Assembly (NCBI RefSeq): GCF_002954705.1
Contig: NZ_MSCO01000001.1
Span: forward strand, 1,222,138-1,286,137
DNA from: Aliivibrio sifiae
GTDB lineage: Bacteria > Pseudomonadota > Gammaproteobacteria > Enterobacterales > Vibrionaceae
Direction: 5' to 3'
Length of the DNA stretch: 64,000 bases
This document shows, in pieces, positions 55,877 through 64,000 of this stretch. Every line of letters starts with the position of its first letter. Positions within the stretch are counted from its first letter, which is position 1. A program made the translations under genes and the position numbers. Below the pieces are notes generated by a model, which searched no databases, had not been told where the DNA came from, and was given only the letters and a program-made list of their open reading frames with translations.

Positions 55877-56359
55877 TTAGTCACGGAAATTTGTGAACTG
55901 GAAAGGTTGACCAAAGTCACCTTCACGTACAAGTGCCATTGCAGCTTGCAGATCATCACGATTCTTACCAGTAATACGAAGTTGTTCGCCTTGGATTGCA
56001 GCTTGAACTTTAATTTTTGATGCTTTGATTTCTTTTACTAATTTCTTAGCGATAAGCGTATCAACACCTTGTTTAAAGTCGATGTCTTGATAAAAGTTTT
56101 TACCAGAGTGAACTGCGTCTTTGATATCCATTGAACGAGCATCAACACCGCGTTTTGCAAGGTTACCACGTAAAATATCTACTAACTGAGATAGTTGGAA
56201 GTCATCTTCCGCTTTAATCTTGATGTTTTCGCCTTTTAATTCAAAGCTAGCATCAACACCACGAAAATCGAAACGAGTAGCTAATTCACGAGTAGCATTG
56301 TCTACCGCATTTTTTAGTTCAACATTATCAACTTCAGAAACGATATCAAAAGCAGGCAT
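55877..56359 (-). CDS. yajQ: YajQ-family nucleotide-binding protein
   Basis: A 160-aa YajQ protein: [38 protein letters not shown] and [20 protein letters not shown]. YajQ proteins bind nucleotides, and some homologs bind cyclic di-GMP. It lies 16 bases after the DAHP synthase stop and is probably co-transcribed with it. Relevant that two cyclic-di-GMP-type proteins are also in this window, though no direct link is shown. Confidence 0.93.
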   Translation of the reverse strand: MPAFDIVSEVDNVELKNAVDNATRELATRFDFRGVDASFELKGENIKIKAEDDFQLSQLVDILRGNLAKRGVDARSMDIKDAVHSGKNFYQDIDFKQGVDTLIAKKLVKEIKASKIKVQAAIQGEQLRITGKNRDDLQAAMALVREGDFGQPFQFTNFRD

Positions 56360-56375
56360 AGTTTTAATCCTTAAA

Positions 56376-57428
56376 TTAACGAGATGTTTTAATTGTGTTT
56401 GATAGCATGTCTAACATAGCCACGGTATCTTCCCAACTTAGGCATGGATCAGTAATTGATTTACCGTAAGTCAGGTTATTTAAATCAGTCATTGGTTGAT
56501 TGCCTTCAACGATGAAGCTTTCAGCCATAATACCAACCACTTTATTGCTGCCAGACTCGATTTGAGCACAAATATCTTTTGCTACATCAAGTTGGCGGCG
56601 ATGCTGTTTTTCACAGTTTGCATGGCTAAAGTCGACGATCAGGTGAGGGGGTAAGCCCACATTTTCTAAACGTTGGCAAGCATCTGTCACTGAATCAATA
56701 TCAAAGTTTGGCTTATCATTACCACCACGAAGGATGACATGACCAAACGGATTACCCGCAGTGCGATATACCGTCATGCGACCTTGTTTATCAGGCGAGT
56801 AGAAGAAATGAGATGCTTTAGCCGCACGGATAGCATCCATCGCTATTTGTGTGTTGCCATTTGTTCCGTTTTTAAAGCCAACAGGGCAAGATAAAGCAGA
56901 CGCCATTTCACGGTGAATTTGAGATTCAGTTGTACGAGCACCAATGGCACCCCACGTAATGAGATCTGAAATATATTGACCCGTGATCATATCTAAAAAC
57001 TCAGTTGCCGTAGCTAAACCCAGTTTATTGATATCAAGCAAAAGTTTACGCGCTTTATGTAAACCAGCCTCAAGTGCATAGCTGCCATCTAAATTAGGAT
57101 CGGTAATTAATCCTTTCCAACCTACAATTGTGCGCGGTTTCTCGAAATAAGTACGCATAACGATGAAAAGTTCACCTTTATACTGTTCTTGAATATTGGC
57201 TAAGCGTTGTGCGTAATCCAATGCGGCAGCTGTATCATGTACAGAGCATGGACCAACAACGACTAAAAGACGTTTATCTTTGCCAGTTAAAATAGCTTCA
57301 ACCTGTGCGCGAGAGTGCTCAATATGTTCAGCAACATCGTCGGTAATAGGGTGAGCAGTCGTGAGCTCAGCGGGTGTTGGCATTGGGCCTAAAGGCTGAG
57401 TACGAAGTTCATCTGTTTGAAATGGCAT
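56376..57428 (-). CDS. DAHP synthase (AroF/G/H class)
   Basis: A 350-aa class I 3-deoxy-D-arabino-heptulosonate-7-phosphate synthase, which condenses PEP with erythrose-4-phosphate, the first step to aromatic amino acids. [54 protein letters not shown] and DFSHANC (metal and PEP sites) are complete. ATG 57428 gives the family-type start [10 protein letters not shown]; the frame is open 141 bases further with no conservation. The start most resembles E. coli AroH (tryptophan-sensitive), but feedback type is not certain. The adjacent divergent gene encodes a PEP-synthase-like domain. Confidence 0.93.
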   Translation of the reverse strand: MPFQTDELRTQPLGPMPTPAELTTAHPITDDVAEHIEHSRAQVEAILTGKDKRLLVVVGPCSVHDTAAALDYAQRLANIQEQYKGELFIVMRTYFEKPRTIVGWKGLITDPNLDGSYALEAGLHKARKLLLDINKLGLATATEFLDMITGQYISDLITWGAIGARTTESQIHREMASALSCPVGFKNGTNGNTQIAMDAIRAAKASHFFYSPDKQGRMTVYRTAGNPFGHVILRGGNDKPNFDIDSVTDACQRLENVGLPPHLIVDFSHANCEKQHRRQLDVAKDICAQIESGSNKVVGIMAESFIVEGNQPMTDLNNLTYGKSITDPCLSWEDTVAMLDMLSNTIKTSR

Positions 57429-57637
57429 AGTTTCGCCTGTTAATTCTTTAATACACCCGAGTAAGATAACGGAAAATTCAAAGGGATGAAACCCAAAACT
57501 TAATAGAGATAAAGATGTGGGCGTATAAAGTAGCATTATTGTATCTTTTAGACTTGAGTTGTTGCTCATGTATATGTATGTTCAACATAAATAACATTTA
57601 ATAATAAATCTAACTCAATGAGTTCATTGGAGTAAGC

Positions 57638-58522
57638 ATGACAGATACTATTTTACCAACACTAACACGTATGGCGAGTTTACCTTCTTACCAATCTCAA
57701 ACAGACTCAGAAGCCTCTTTGTATGTATCTATTGCAGGGTTGATTCAAGAGCATTTATTTTATCATCCAAAAGCCGTGATTAAAGCGCCTAAAATGAGTG
57801 ATATCGAGGCGCAAAGTTTAGCAATTATCATTGAAGGTGCTGCAGATGGTAAAACCCACTTTGTCGATACTTTAGCTAATGAGATTTTAGCGAATATTAA
57901 AGAATCAACAACAGAAGTGAAAATCTCCTTTTCTGATGCAGACAGTGCTGCATTTGCAGGCTTACTTGCTGGTCAATTAGAAACGAAAGAAGCGAACCCA
58001 ATGATGGGCGTTCGTGGCGTAACACGCTTTGCATCAGAGGCGAGCACAGAACAGTTTGCTCTAGAATGCGCAGTGATTAAAAAAGTAATGGCCGGAACAT
58101 CGGCAAGTGTACAAATTGTAGTGCCATTTGTGCGTAACCTAAGTGATGCGGCAACCATCATTGATCGTTTAGCAATTCACGGTTTACCACGCGGTCTAAA
58201 TGGGCTTAAAGTTCATTTTGTGTGTGATGTACCGGCAGCAGCATTGATGGCAGATAAATTACTTCAATACTTTGATGGCATGATCGTAAATGTAGATACA
58301 CTAACGCAGTTTACGTTGGGCGTAGATAAACAAAACGAAGCATTAGAACATCATTTTGATCCACAAAACGAAGCGGTTTTGCATCTTGTAGGGCAGGCAA
58401 TTCAAGCGGCAAATAAAGCAAACAAACCTGTAGTTATAACGATTGATGAATTAGCTCAAAATCCAAGAATTCAAGAGCTATTAGAGCAATTAAGTGCGAC
58501 AGATGTTGTAGTTACAGCGTAA
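57638..58522 (+). CDS. Stand-alone PEP-synthase C-terminal domain, active site degenerate
   Basis: A 294-aa protein aligning to the C-terminal PEP/pyruvate-binding barrel of PEP synthase (PpsA): NPMMGVRGVTRFA (120-132), FALECAVIKKV, IVVPFVRNLSDA, GLPRGLNGLKVHFVCDVPAAAL and YFDGMIVNVDTLTQFTLGVD. The swivelling histidine domain and ATP domain are missing. Key residues are altered: the CGQ containing the catalytic cysteine reads TID (268-270), SND reads NVD (218-220) and CEIP reads CDVP. It may bind PEP without catalysis. It is divergent from a DAHP synthase that consumes PEP, which makes a regulatory role conceivable. Confidence 0.85.
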   Translation: MTDTILPTLTRMASLPSYQSQTDSEASLYVSIAGLIQEHLFYHPKAVIKAPKMSDIEAQSLAIIIEGAADGKTHFVDTLANEILANIKESTTEVKISFSDADSAAFAGLLAGQLETKEANPMMGVRGVTRFASEASTEQFALECAVIKKVMAGTSASVQIVVPFVRNLSDAATIIDRLAIHGLPRGLNGLKVHFVCDVPAAALMADKLLQYFDGMIVNVDTLTQFTLGVDKQNEALEHHFDPQNEAVLHLVGQAIQAANKANKPVVITIDELAQNPRIQELLEQLSATDVVVTA

Positions 58523-58540
58523 CGAAGCTGAGTTGATATA

Positions 58541-58587
58541 AATACAAAAATGCCTTTAGGTTGTACTAACCTAAAGGCGTTTTTTTG
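58541..58587. terminator. Bidirectional terminator
   Basis: GCCTTTAGGTT (58552-58562), loop GTACT, AACCTAAAGGC (58568-58578), A-run to the left and T-run to the right, between convergent genes. Confidence 0.9.
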
Positions 58588-58607
58588 GATATATAGTTAG
58601 TTAAGTT

Positions 58608-59966
58608 TTATTTACTATCAATTGAAATCTTCTCAATATCAATAATCTTTGAGCGGTTAACAATAATTTTCCAACGATGTAATTGAGTACTGTAATCATC
58701 CATGGTTTCACGCACAATTAAGTTAATTAAATGACGCTTCTCAACCGATTCTTTAGTGACTTGCCCATCATTTAATTGATAAATCTTTTGAGAACCTTTT
58801 TCCATTAAACGAGCAATAGGGCGGAGATCAATCAACATGGTTTCACGAGTCTGTTCATAACCACTCATAAACTTCGTGATCGCCATTTTCGTTTGGCTCT
58901 TATATGAGAGGATTATTTCTTCACGTTGCACTACACGATGTTTACGCAGCTTCTGAATATCTGAATCCAACTCAGAAAAGGTCATGTAATCAAGCCATTC
59001 TAGCTTTCTTCCTACATAGGTATTGGTTGTAGGATCAAGGTAACGTTTACGCCACTTAGGTTGACCTTTACGTATCCAACGCCACATTACATCACGTAAA
59101 TCATCTTTAAAGACCTCACGCATGGCATAGATAAATGAGACAGCAAAGATAAAGGAAGCGGTAATTTCACCCAAGAACCCACGCGCTTGAATAACCATCA
59201 ATGATACAAAGATCATAACAACCGCGGTTGCTCCGCCTTTTACGACTCTTTTAATGTGCTTACCGAGCGCTAAATTCTTTTCTTTAAGTACGATAGGGAA
59301 TTCGATCAAACGACGTAATAAACGCATTTTATTCGACATTCGAGTCATGTCATCACGAGCCTTACCCGAGTTGTAACTTTTATCAAGGCGGTGAAGCGAC
59401 TCCAATTCACAAATATCGATAAGACGTTCTTTAACCAGCTTATATTCTTCATTTCTTGGCATGTGAGCAAGCAAAGACAGAAAGCGCTGCTCTGTATACC
59501 AAGATAAGTAATTGTCTATATTAGCGTAATAGCGTTTTAACGTATCATCATAAGGTACGTTACGGCGTAACTTTCTAAGGATGTCAATGGCAAGATCAAT
59601 CGCATCATCAACCTCTTGATGAGTGATTTCTTCACGGGATGTATCATTAAGTTGCTGTACCGCTTTTTCTAATGCGAGGGCATATTGATAAGCGTATAAA
59701 CTCAAACTTAAACGATATTGTTCAGTAGACAGACGGCCACGTTGAGCAAGACGAGAGTGCACAAGAGGAAGGTGATTTTTATCACTGAAATACGTACGCT
59801 GGCTCTGAATGGAGTTGTAATAAAACTCAGATTCAGAAACCATGTCTTTGTTTAAACCAAGCTCACCTGGAATGAAAAGAAACATTTCCAGTTCGTGTTG
59901 CTTAGATTCTTCAACAATATGTGAGATCTTTAGTGATAAGCCATCTTTCTTACCAACTGTAATCAC
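58608..59966 (-). CDS. Conserved hypothetical membrane protein
   Basis: A 452-aa protein I cannot assign. It has a mainly helical N-terminal region (1-235), two adjacent hydrophobic segments at ~240-285 (GGATAVVMIFVSLMVIQARGF and GEITASFIFAVSFIYAM), and a charged C-terminal region (DVMWRWIRKGQPKWRKRYLDP, then helices). Both long parts are probably cytosolic. It begins MITVGKKDGLSLKISHIVEE, with GGAATTTC before the start. It is divergent from cvfB. No enzymatic motif is seen. Confidence 0.7.
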   Translation of the reverse strand: MITVGKKDGLSLKISHIVEESKQHELEMFLFIPGELGLNKDMVSESEFYYNSIQSQRTYFSDKNHLPLVHSRLAQRGRLSTEQYRLSLSLYAYQYALALEKAVQQLNDTSREEITHQEVDDAIDLAIDILRKLRRNVPYDDTLKRYYANIDNYLSWYTEQRFLSLLAHMPRNEEYKLVKERLIDICELESLHRLDKSYNSGKARDDMTRMSNKMRLLRRLIEFPIVLKEKNLALGKHIKRVVKGGATAVVMIFVSLMVIQARGFLGEITASFIFAVSFIYAMREVFKDDLRDVMWRWIRKGQPKWRKRYLDPTTNTYVGRKLEWLDYMTFSELDSDIQKLRKHRVVQREEIILSYKSQTKMAITKFMSGYEQTRETMLIDLRPIARLMEKGSQKIYQLNDGQVTKESVEKRHLINLIVRETMDDYSTQLHRWKIIVNRSKIIDIEKISIDSK

Positions 59967-60019
59967 AGGAAATTCCTATAAAAATGGTAATTCATAAAGC
60001 AAGCATATCAGAGTTCAGG

Positions 60020-60025
60020 TATAAT
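60020..60025 (+). promoter_or_regulatory. cvfB -10 element
   Basis: A perfect TATAAT 30 bases before the chosen ATG; the -35 is not clear. Its position inside a longer open frame supports the shorter start of cvfB. Confidence 0.5.
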
Positions 60026-60055
60026 CGCCGAGTATTTTATTTAGGAATTGAAGTA

Positions 60056-60904
60056 ATGATTAAAATTGGTCAAATCAACAAATTAGAAGTAACAAAAACT
60101 GTAGATTTTGGTGTCTTTTTAGATGGCGGAGATTATGGTTCTATTCTTCTTCCAAGTCGTTTTGTTCCAGAAGGCACAGCAGTCGGTGAAGCGCTTGATG
60201 TGTTTATTTATCTTGATTCAGAAAATGAAGTGGTAGCCTCTACAGAAACACCAAAAGCGCAAGTAGGTCAATTTGGCCTAATGAACGTTATTGGCACAAA
60301 CAGCATTGGTGCATTTGTGGATTGGGGTATCGCTAAAAAAGACTTATTGGTTCCATTCAGTGAGCAACGTGGTCGCTTAAACGAAGGTCAATCAATTCTT
60401 GTTTATGTATACATTGATAAAGCGTCTAGCCGTATCGTAGGTACAACTCGTTTTAACAAATGGCTAGATAAGACTCCAGCAAATTACGAAAAAGGCCAAC
60501 AAGTCGATATCTTAATTGCAGAACGTACTGATCTTGGTTACAAAGCCGTGATCAATGGTGAGCATTGGGGGCTAATCTTCCATTCAGATGTATTTGGTAA
60601 ACTATTTATTGGTAAGCAACTAAAAGCGTTTATTGCTGATATGCGTGAAGATGGAAAAATCTCACTGTCTCTACAGCGTCCAGGCGTAGCTCGTATGGAT
60701 GATTTAAGTGAAAAAGTAATCGCGACCTTAGAGAAAAAAGACGGCTTTTTACCTCTAAGTGATAAATCATCTCCAGACGCAATCTTTGCTGAGTTTAGAA
60801 CAAGTAAAGGCACGTTTAAAAAGACGATTGGTGGTTTATATAAAGCAGGCAAGATCACAATCGAAAAAGACGGCATTCACCTAGTGAGTACAGAGTCGAA
60901 ATAA
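60056..60904 (+). CDS. CvfB-family S1-like RNA-binding protein
   Basis: A 282-aa protein with three S1-like beta-barrel domains (MIKIGQINKLEVTKTVDFGVFLDGG; VGQFGLMNVIGTNSIGAFVDWG; KGQQVDILIAERTDLGYKAVINGEHWGLIFHSD) and a C-terminal winged helix (residues ~225-282). CvfB/YitL proteins bind RNA and affect gene expression. ATG 60056 follows TTAGGA; the frame extends 72 bases up but that part contains the promoter -10. Often mislabelled as a GntR regulator because of the winged helix. Confidence 0.9.
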   Translation: MIKIGQINKLEVTKTVDFGVFLDGGDYGSILLPSRFVPEGTAVGEALDVFIYLDSENEVVASTETPKAQVGQFGLMNVIGTNSIGAFVDWGIAKKDLLVPFSEQRGRLNEGQSILVYVYIDKASSRIVGTTRFNKWLDKTPANYEKGQQVDILIAERTDLGYKAVINGEHWGLIFHSDVFGKLFIGKQLKAFIADMREDGKISLSLQRPGVARMDDLSEKVIATLEKKDGFLPLSDKSSPDAIFAEFRTSKGTFKKTIGGLYKAGKITIEKDGIHLVSTESK

Positions 60905-60913
60905 AATTGCCCT

Positions 60914-60947
60914 AAAAAAATAGCCCGTAACGATAGTCGTTATGGGC
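60914..60947 (-). terminator. Terminator of the double-Cache/GGDEF gene
   Basis: AGCCCgTAACG, loop ATAGT, CGTTAtGGGCT; on the minus strand it is followed by seven T. Confidence 0.75.
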
Positions 60948-61051
60948 TTAGGGAAATGGTTCGATGAGCCTTGCCTAATAAATGGAGAACATTACTTTAT
61001 TGAGCGTAGTACAGCGTTACCAGTTTTCCCTTCCTATTTCTATTTTACTTC

Positions 61052-62605
61052 TTATAGATCTTGATAATGAGTGATTTTATCTCGCCCTGTATCTTTTGAA
61101 TGGCGCAGAGCTTTATCTGCTTGTTCTATCACGTCATCCAATAATATGTTTGGCTTACTTATTGTAGTGATGCCTGCACTTAATGTAATCGCCTCATTTA
61201 ACGTGTTGTATTTATTGATTTGTTGACGCACTTTTTCAGTAAACTCAATAACTCGTTTAGGGCTGCTCTCAGAGATAAAGAGAATAAACGCCTCGCCATC
61301 GTATCGTGCCGCTAAGACATTTGGATATTGAGAAATCGCTTTACCTACAATAGTAATGATTTTATCTCCAACAATTTGCCCATAAGTATCATTTATATGC
61401 TTAAAGAAATCGATATCTAACAGAATGATAGAGTAAGACGAAAAAACGGTAGGGTGGTCTTGCTCACTAATTAATGGTGTGACCATATTGTGAAAAGCGT
61501 GGCGGTTAAGCAACCCTGTTAAATAATCACGGTTAAGTACGTGAGTTAATTTTTTATGGCGCTGATTAAGCAATATCAACAAGATACCAATAATAGAAAC
61601 CAAGCTAAAAAGAAGCCCAGATAAGCTGTATAACAATGTGTTTGTTGGTCGGTTCAATTCATCTCTAGAAATACCAGAGACAATCGCCCAATCAAGATAA
61701 GGGTAATAGATATAAAGCACGTCTTTTTGGTATGTGCTGCCATCCAAGGTTATTTGATAGCTATAATCTTCCACATTAGCGGCGTGTGCTGTTGTCTCAG
61801 ACATACCATTTACTAAATTCATTTGTAAACTATAGCGGTTAGCTGATTGTTGAATTTTATGAAGTAAACCATCGGCACTTTCACCAATTAAACTGCGTAT
61901 ATTCTCACCTTCATAACTAGGGTGAAGAATTAACTCTCCCGTTAGGTTTATAACATACACATAGCCAGTATCACCGTATTGATATTTGTTGAGTTTATCT
62001 TTAAGGATCGTTTTATTGATGAAGTGTAATAACTCGTCTTTATAAGCGCTTGCCGACACAATAAAATCAAGCTCTTCTACATAAATAGAATACGCCAGTT
62101 TTTTACGTGGTTTCTCTTCATTAGGGTTCATCCATAAGTATTCAACAAAGTGATCATCATTATCAATTTGTTCTTGAATGTGACGATACTCACTGACGTT
62201 ACGGCCTTGGAAGATAGGGTGATACTCTAGTTTTCCTTTAGAGTTCAATATATAGGAATAGCCAGTATCTCCAATTTTATTAGAGTTTATATAATCTTGA
62301 ATTAGTGCTGTTTTTTGTACAGAGGTCAATGACGTAGATTTTTGAATCTGAGTAATAAACTTAGCAGAAGAGACCACAATGCCTCTTAAATATCGTTTTA
62401 TCGATTCGTTTAATGCGGTATCGACAATGTCATAACTAGCTTCAATAGAGTTATTGAATGCTTGAAATGATGAAGTTCGTATTGTTTTCTCAACAGATTG
62501 AAAACTTTGAATACTAAAAGTAAGCGAGATAGCCGCAATGCCAACAAGCAACAAAACTAAAATAGATGGTAAGAATTGAAAATGATGAAAGCGAGATTGT
62601 GGCAT
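61052..62605 (-). CDS. Double-Cache sensor with degenerate GGDEF domain
   Basis: A 517-aa membrane sensor. One N-terminal helix (ILVLLLVGIAAISLTFSI), a periplasmic part (~35-320) with two Cache units sharing GDTGYSYILNSKGKLEYHP and GDTGYVYVINLTGELILHP, a second helix (~325-345), then a GGDEF-type domain (~355-517). The catalytic motif reads DGEAF (436-440) in RYDGEAF instead of GGDEF: the first Gly and the metal/catalytic acid are lost. It probably cannot make cyclic di-GMP but may bind GTP or act as a receptor. Read directly from the nucleotide sequence at 61285-61300. Confidence 0.88.
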   Translation of the reverse strand: MPQSRFHHFQFLPSILVLLLVGIAAISLTFSIQSFQSVEKTIRTSSFQAFNNSIEASYDIVDTALNESIKRYLRGIVVSSAKFITQIQKSTSLTSVQKTALIQDYINSNKIGDTGYSYILNSKGKLEYHPIFQGRNVSEYRHIQEQIDNDDHFVEYLWMNPNEEKPRKKLAYSIYVEELDFIVSASAYKDELLHFINKTILKDKLNKYQYGDTGYVYVINLTGELILHPSYEGENIRSLIGESADGLLHKIQQSANRYSLQMNLVNGMSETTAHAANVEDYSYQITLDGSTYQKDVLYIYYPYLDWAIVSGISRDELNRPTNTLLYSLSGLLFSLVSIIGILLILLNQRHKKLTHVLNRDYLTGLLNRHAFHNMVTPLISEQDHPTVFSSYSIILLDIDFFKHINDTYGQIVGDKIITIVGKAISQYPNVLAARYDGEAFILFISESSPKRVIEFTEKVRQQINKYNTLNEAITLSAGITTISKPNILLDDVIEQADKALRHSKDTGRDKITHYQDL

Positions 62606-62803
62606 GAAATAAATCCTTTTAACGGTATGTGCGATTCTATTTTAAAAGGGGCTTGCAATCAAGTTGTTCTGATTTTGTTCAGTTTGAATATTAAATAGAC
62701 AAACGATTGATAATCATAAAAAAAGACTTGCAGAGTAAAAAGGAACTCGATATTATCCATCTCGTTCTCAAGGAGAAGTCAATTACTTCCCTGTTAACGA
62801 TTT

Positions 62804-62880
62804 GCCCGCTTAGCTCAGTTGGTTAGAGTACTTGCATGACATGCAAGGTGTCACTGGTTCGAGTCCAGTAGCGGGCACCA
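62804..62880 (+). tRNA. tRNA-Val (anticodon GAC)
   Basis: A complete 77-base cloverleaf. GCCCGCT pairs with AGCGGGC, then ACCA encoded. D arm GCTC...GAGT, anticodon arm CTTGC ATGACAT GCAAG with GAC at 34-36, T arm CTGG-TTCGAGT-CCAG. It reads GUC and GUU codons. An integrase gene starts 185 bases downstream, so its 3' end is the likely attachment site of the island. Confidence 0.93.
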
Positions 62881-62893
62881 CATTATACGAAAG

Positions 62894-62917
62894 AGCCCAC
62901 CTAGTGTGGGCTTTTTT
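62894..62917 (+). terminator. tRNA-Val terminator
   Basis: AGCCCAC, loop CTAGT, GTGGGCT, then six T. Confidence 0.9.
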
Positions 62918-63010
62918 GTGTCTGTAATTCCTTGTTTTATCAATCATTTAGCTGTTTTGGTGTCCGTAAGCGTCCATTAGTGTCTTGTAAAATCCACGGT
63001 TTGAAGTAAT

Positions 63011-63059
63011 CTCTGAAGTAACCTTTTTAAAATTGTGTGCTTTCGAGGTTACTTCAGAG
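63011..63059 (+). promoter_or_regulatory. 13-bp inverted repeat covering the integrase ribosome site
   Basis: CTCTGAAGTAACC (63011-63023) and GGTTACTTCAGAG (63047-63059) are perfectly complementary around 23 bases. The right arm contains the Shine-Dalgarno AGAGG, ending 6 bases before the integrase ATG. Another TGAAGTAA sits just before the left arm. It could be an operator, an excisionase/integrase arm site, or a translation-blocking hairpin. Confidence 0.6.
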
Positions 63060-63065
63060 GTTCAA

Positions 63066-64000
63066 ATGGCTATAAAAGTACAGCCCTTAACGGCGACCCA
63101 AGTTAAACAAGCAAAACCAAAAGATAAAGAATATAACCTAGGTGATGGTGACGGTTTATCTTTAAAGGTAAAACCAATAGGCACTAAGTTATGGCGCTTT
63201 TCTTATTATCATCCAATAACAAGAAAACGGCTTAATTTAGCTTTAGGTAAATATCCAGATATCTCACTTGCTAAAGCAAGAAGTAAAGCTATTGAAGCCA
63301 GAGAGATACTTGCCGACGGTATTGATCCGAAAGAGCATCGAGATAATACACTTCGTGAAAAACAACTAGAGTTATCGAATACCTTACAAGCGGTATTTGA
63401 TGATTGGCTTGAAGTAAAGAAAACAAGCATTAAAGAACAAACAGCCAAGAAATTAAAACAACGAATAGAGAAGTACCTTTTACCTGATCTTGGTAAATTC
63501 CCGCTTGGTGATATTACTGCACCACAAGCTATTAAAACCATTAAGCCAATTGCAAATCAAGGTAAGTTAGAAACGGTAGGACGATTGTGTCGTAATTTAA
63601 ATGAGATCATGACCTTTGCTGTGAATACTGGTGTTATAGAACACAATAGACTTGCTGGTATTGGGAAAGCGTTTGAAACAGCCAAAGTTACTAACCAGGC
63701 ATCGCTAGATCCTAAAGATCTACCGGAGCTGTTAAAAACGATTAATTACGCATCTATTAAGCCCATCACACGCTGTTTGTTAGAATGGCAGCTTCATACC
63801 ATGACAAGACCAGCCGAGACTGCTGGTGCGCGCTGGGATGAAATAGACAAAGAAAAAATGCTTTGGGTTATTCCTGCTGAACGAATGAAGAAGGGAAGAG
63901 TTCATACCGTCCCATTAACAAAGCAAACATTAGATTTATTAGAAACGATTGATTTTATTACAGGTGAGAGTGAATATATTTTCCCTGCTGATAAAAGCAA
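63066..64000 (+). CDS. Tyrosine recombinase/integrase, 3'-truncated by the window
   Basis: An open frame of 311 codons running off the end. N-terminal DUF4102 domain (LTATQVKQAKPKDKEYNLGDGDGLSLKVKPIGTKLWRF, LNLALGKYPDISLAKARSKA), a core-binding domain (~100-200), and the start of the catalytic domain with the first active-site Arg in LHTMTRPAETAGARWDE and MKKGRVHTVPL. This is the P4-like integrase type that inserts in tRNA 3' ends. The distal His-Arg-Tyr residues lie outside the window. It marks the left end of a genomic island beginning at tRNA-Val. Confidence 0.9.
   Translation, partial: MAIKVQPLTATQVKQAKPKDKEYNLGDGDGLSLKVKPIGTKLWRFSYYHPITRKRLNLALGKYPDISLAKARSKAIEAREILADGIDPKEHRDNTLREKQLELSNTLQAVFDDWLEVKKTSIKEQTAKKLKQRIEKYLLPDLGKFPLGDITAPQAIKTIKPIANQGKLETVGRLCRNLNEIMTFAVNTGVIEHNRLAGIGKAFETAKVTNQASLDPKDLPELLKTINYASIKPITRCLLEWQLHTMTRPAETAGARWDEIDKEKMLWVIPAERMKKGRVHTVPLTKQTLDLLETIDFITGESEYIFPADKS

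Overview
The window looks like a piece of a low-GC Vibrionaceae chromosome, most likely Aliivibrio (Vibrio fischeri / logei / salmonicida group). The reasons are the AT-rich composition, Vibrio-type proteins throughout (HutA/B/C/D/W/X/Z heme uptake, a VasX-like type VI effector, DUF3943, DUF3581), and many intergenic elements ending in ATACCAATC/GATTGGTAT. The genus is an inference; no rRNA or other marker gene settles it.

Layout. 1-5.7 kb: the tail of a DUF1513 gene, a YcbL-type MBL hydrolase, a winged-helix protein with a histone-like Lys/Ala tail, a DUF3943 exported protein, a TyrP-type permease with a TyrR box, and a CinA-family protein. 5.7-14.6 kb: the ribonucleotide reductase genes nrdA-nrdB and their ferredoxin yfaE, all on the minus strand but separated by about 5 kb of accessory DNA. 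That DNA carries a TPR-GAF-GGDEF protein and a two-gene, translationally coupled cassette (alpha-oxoamine synthase plus EamA transporter) flanked by short direct repeats. 15-24.5 kb: ubiG, gyrA and housekeeping or conserved genes (DUF3581, PAP2 phosphatase, yegD, yqfB, M50 protease, Spo0M). 24.7-27.9 kb: thrS-infC-rpmI-rplT, with a tRNA-Thr anticodon mimic in the thrS leader and an AUU start for infC.

28-47.7 kb: a ferric-reductase-like flavocytochrome, then the heme-uptake locus tonB-exbB-exbD-hutBCD (minus), divergent from hutW-hutX-hutZ (plus) across Fur-like boxes, with the outer-membrane receptor hutA further on. Between hutZ and hutA sits an orphan type VI secretion cassette: vgrG, a DUF4123 adaptor, a 1088-aa VasX-like effector and three tandem immunity paralogs. 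The first two paralogs are nearly identical over two thirds of their length and sharply different in one block.

48-62.6 kb: pheS-pheT, ihfA (flanked by two copies of a roughly 180-bp repeat), astE, an M3 oligopeptidase, yajQ, a DAHP synthase, a degenerate PEP-synthase C-terminal domain, a conserved two-TM protein, cvfB, and a double-Cache protein with a broken GGDEF motif. 62.8-64 kb: tRNA-Val(GAC), then the start of an integrase gene that marks the left edge of a genomic island running out of the window.

The best candidates for something new are (i) the oxoamine synthase/EamA cassette inserted in the nrd locus, whose product is unknown, and (ii) the mosaic immunity array behind the VasX-like toxin. 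Secondary leads are a PEP-synthase-derived pseudoenzyme beside a PEP-consuming DAHP synthase and the integrase start hidden in a 13-bp hairpin.
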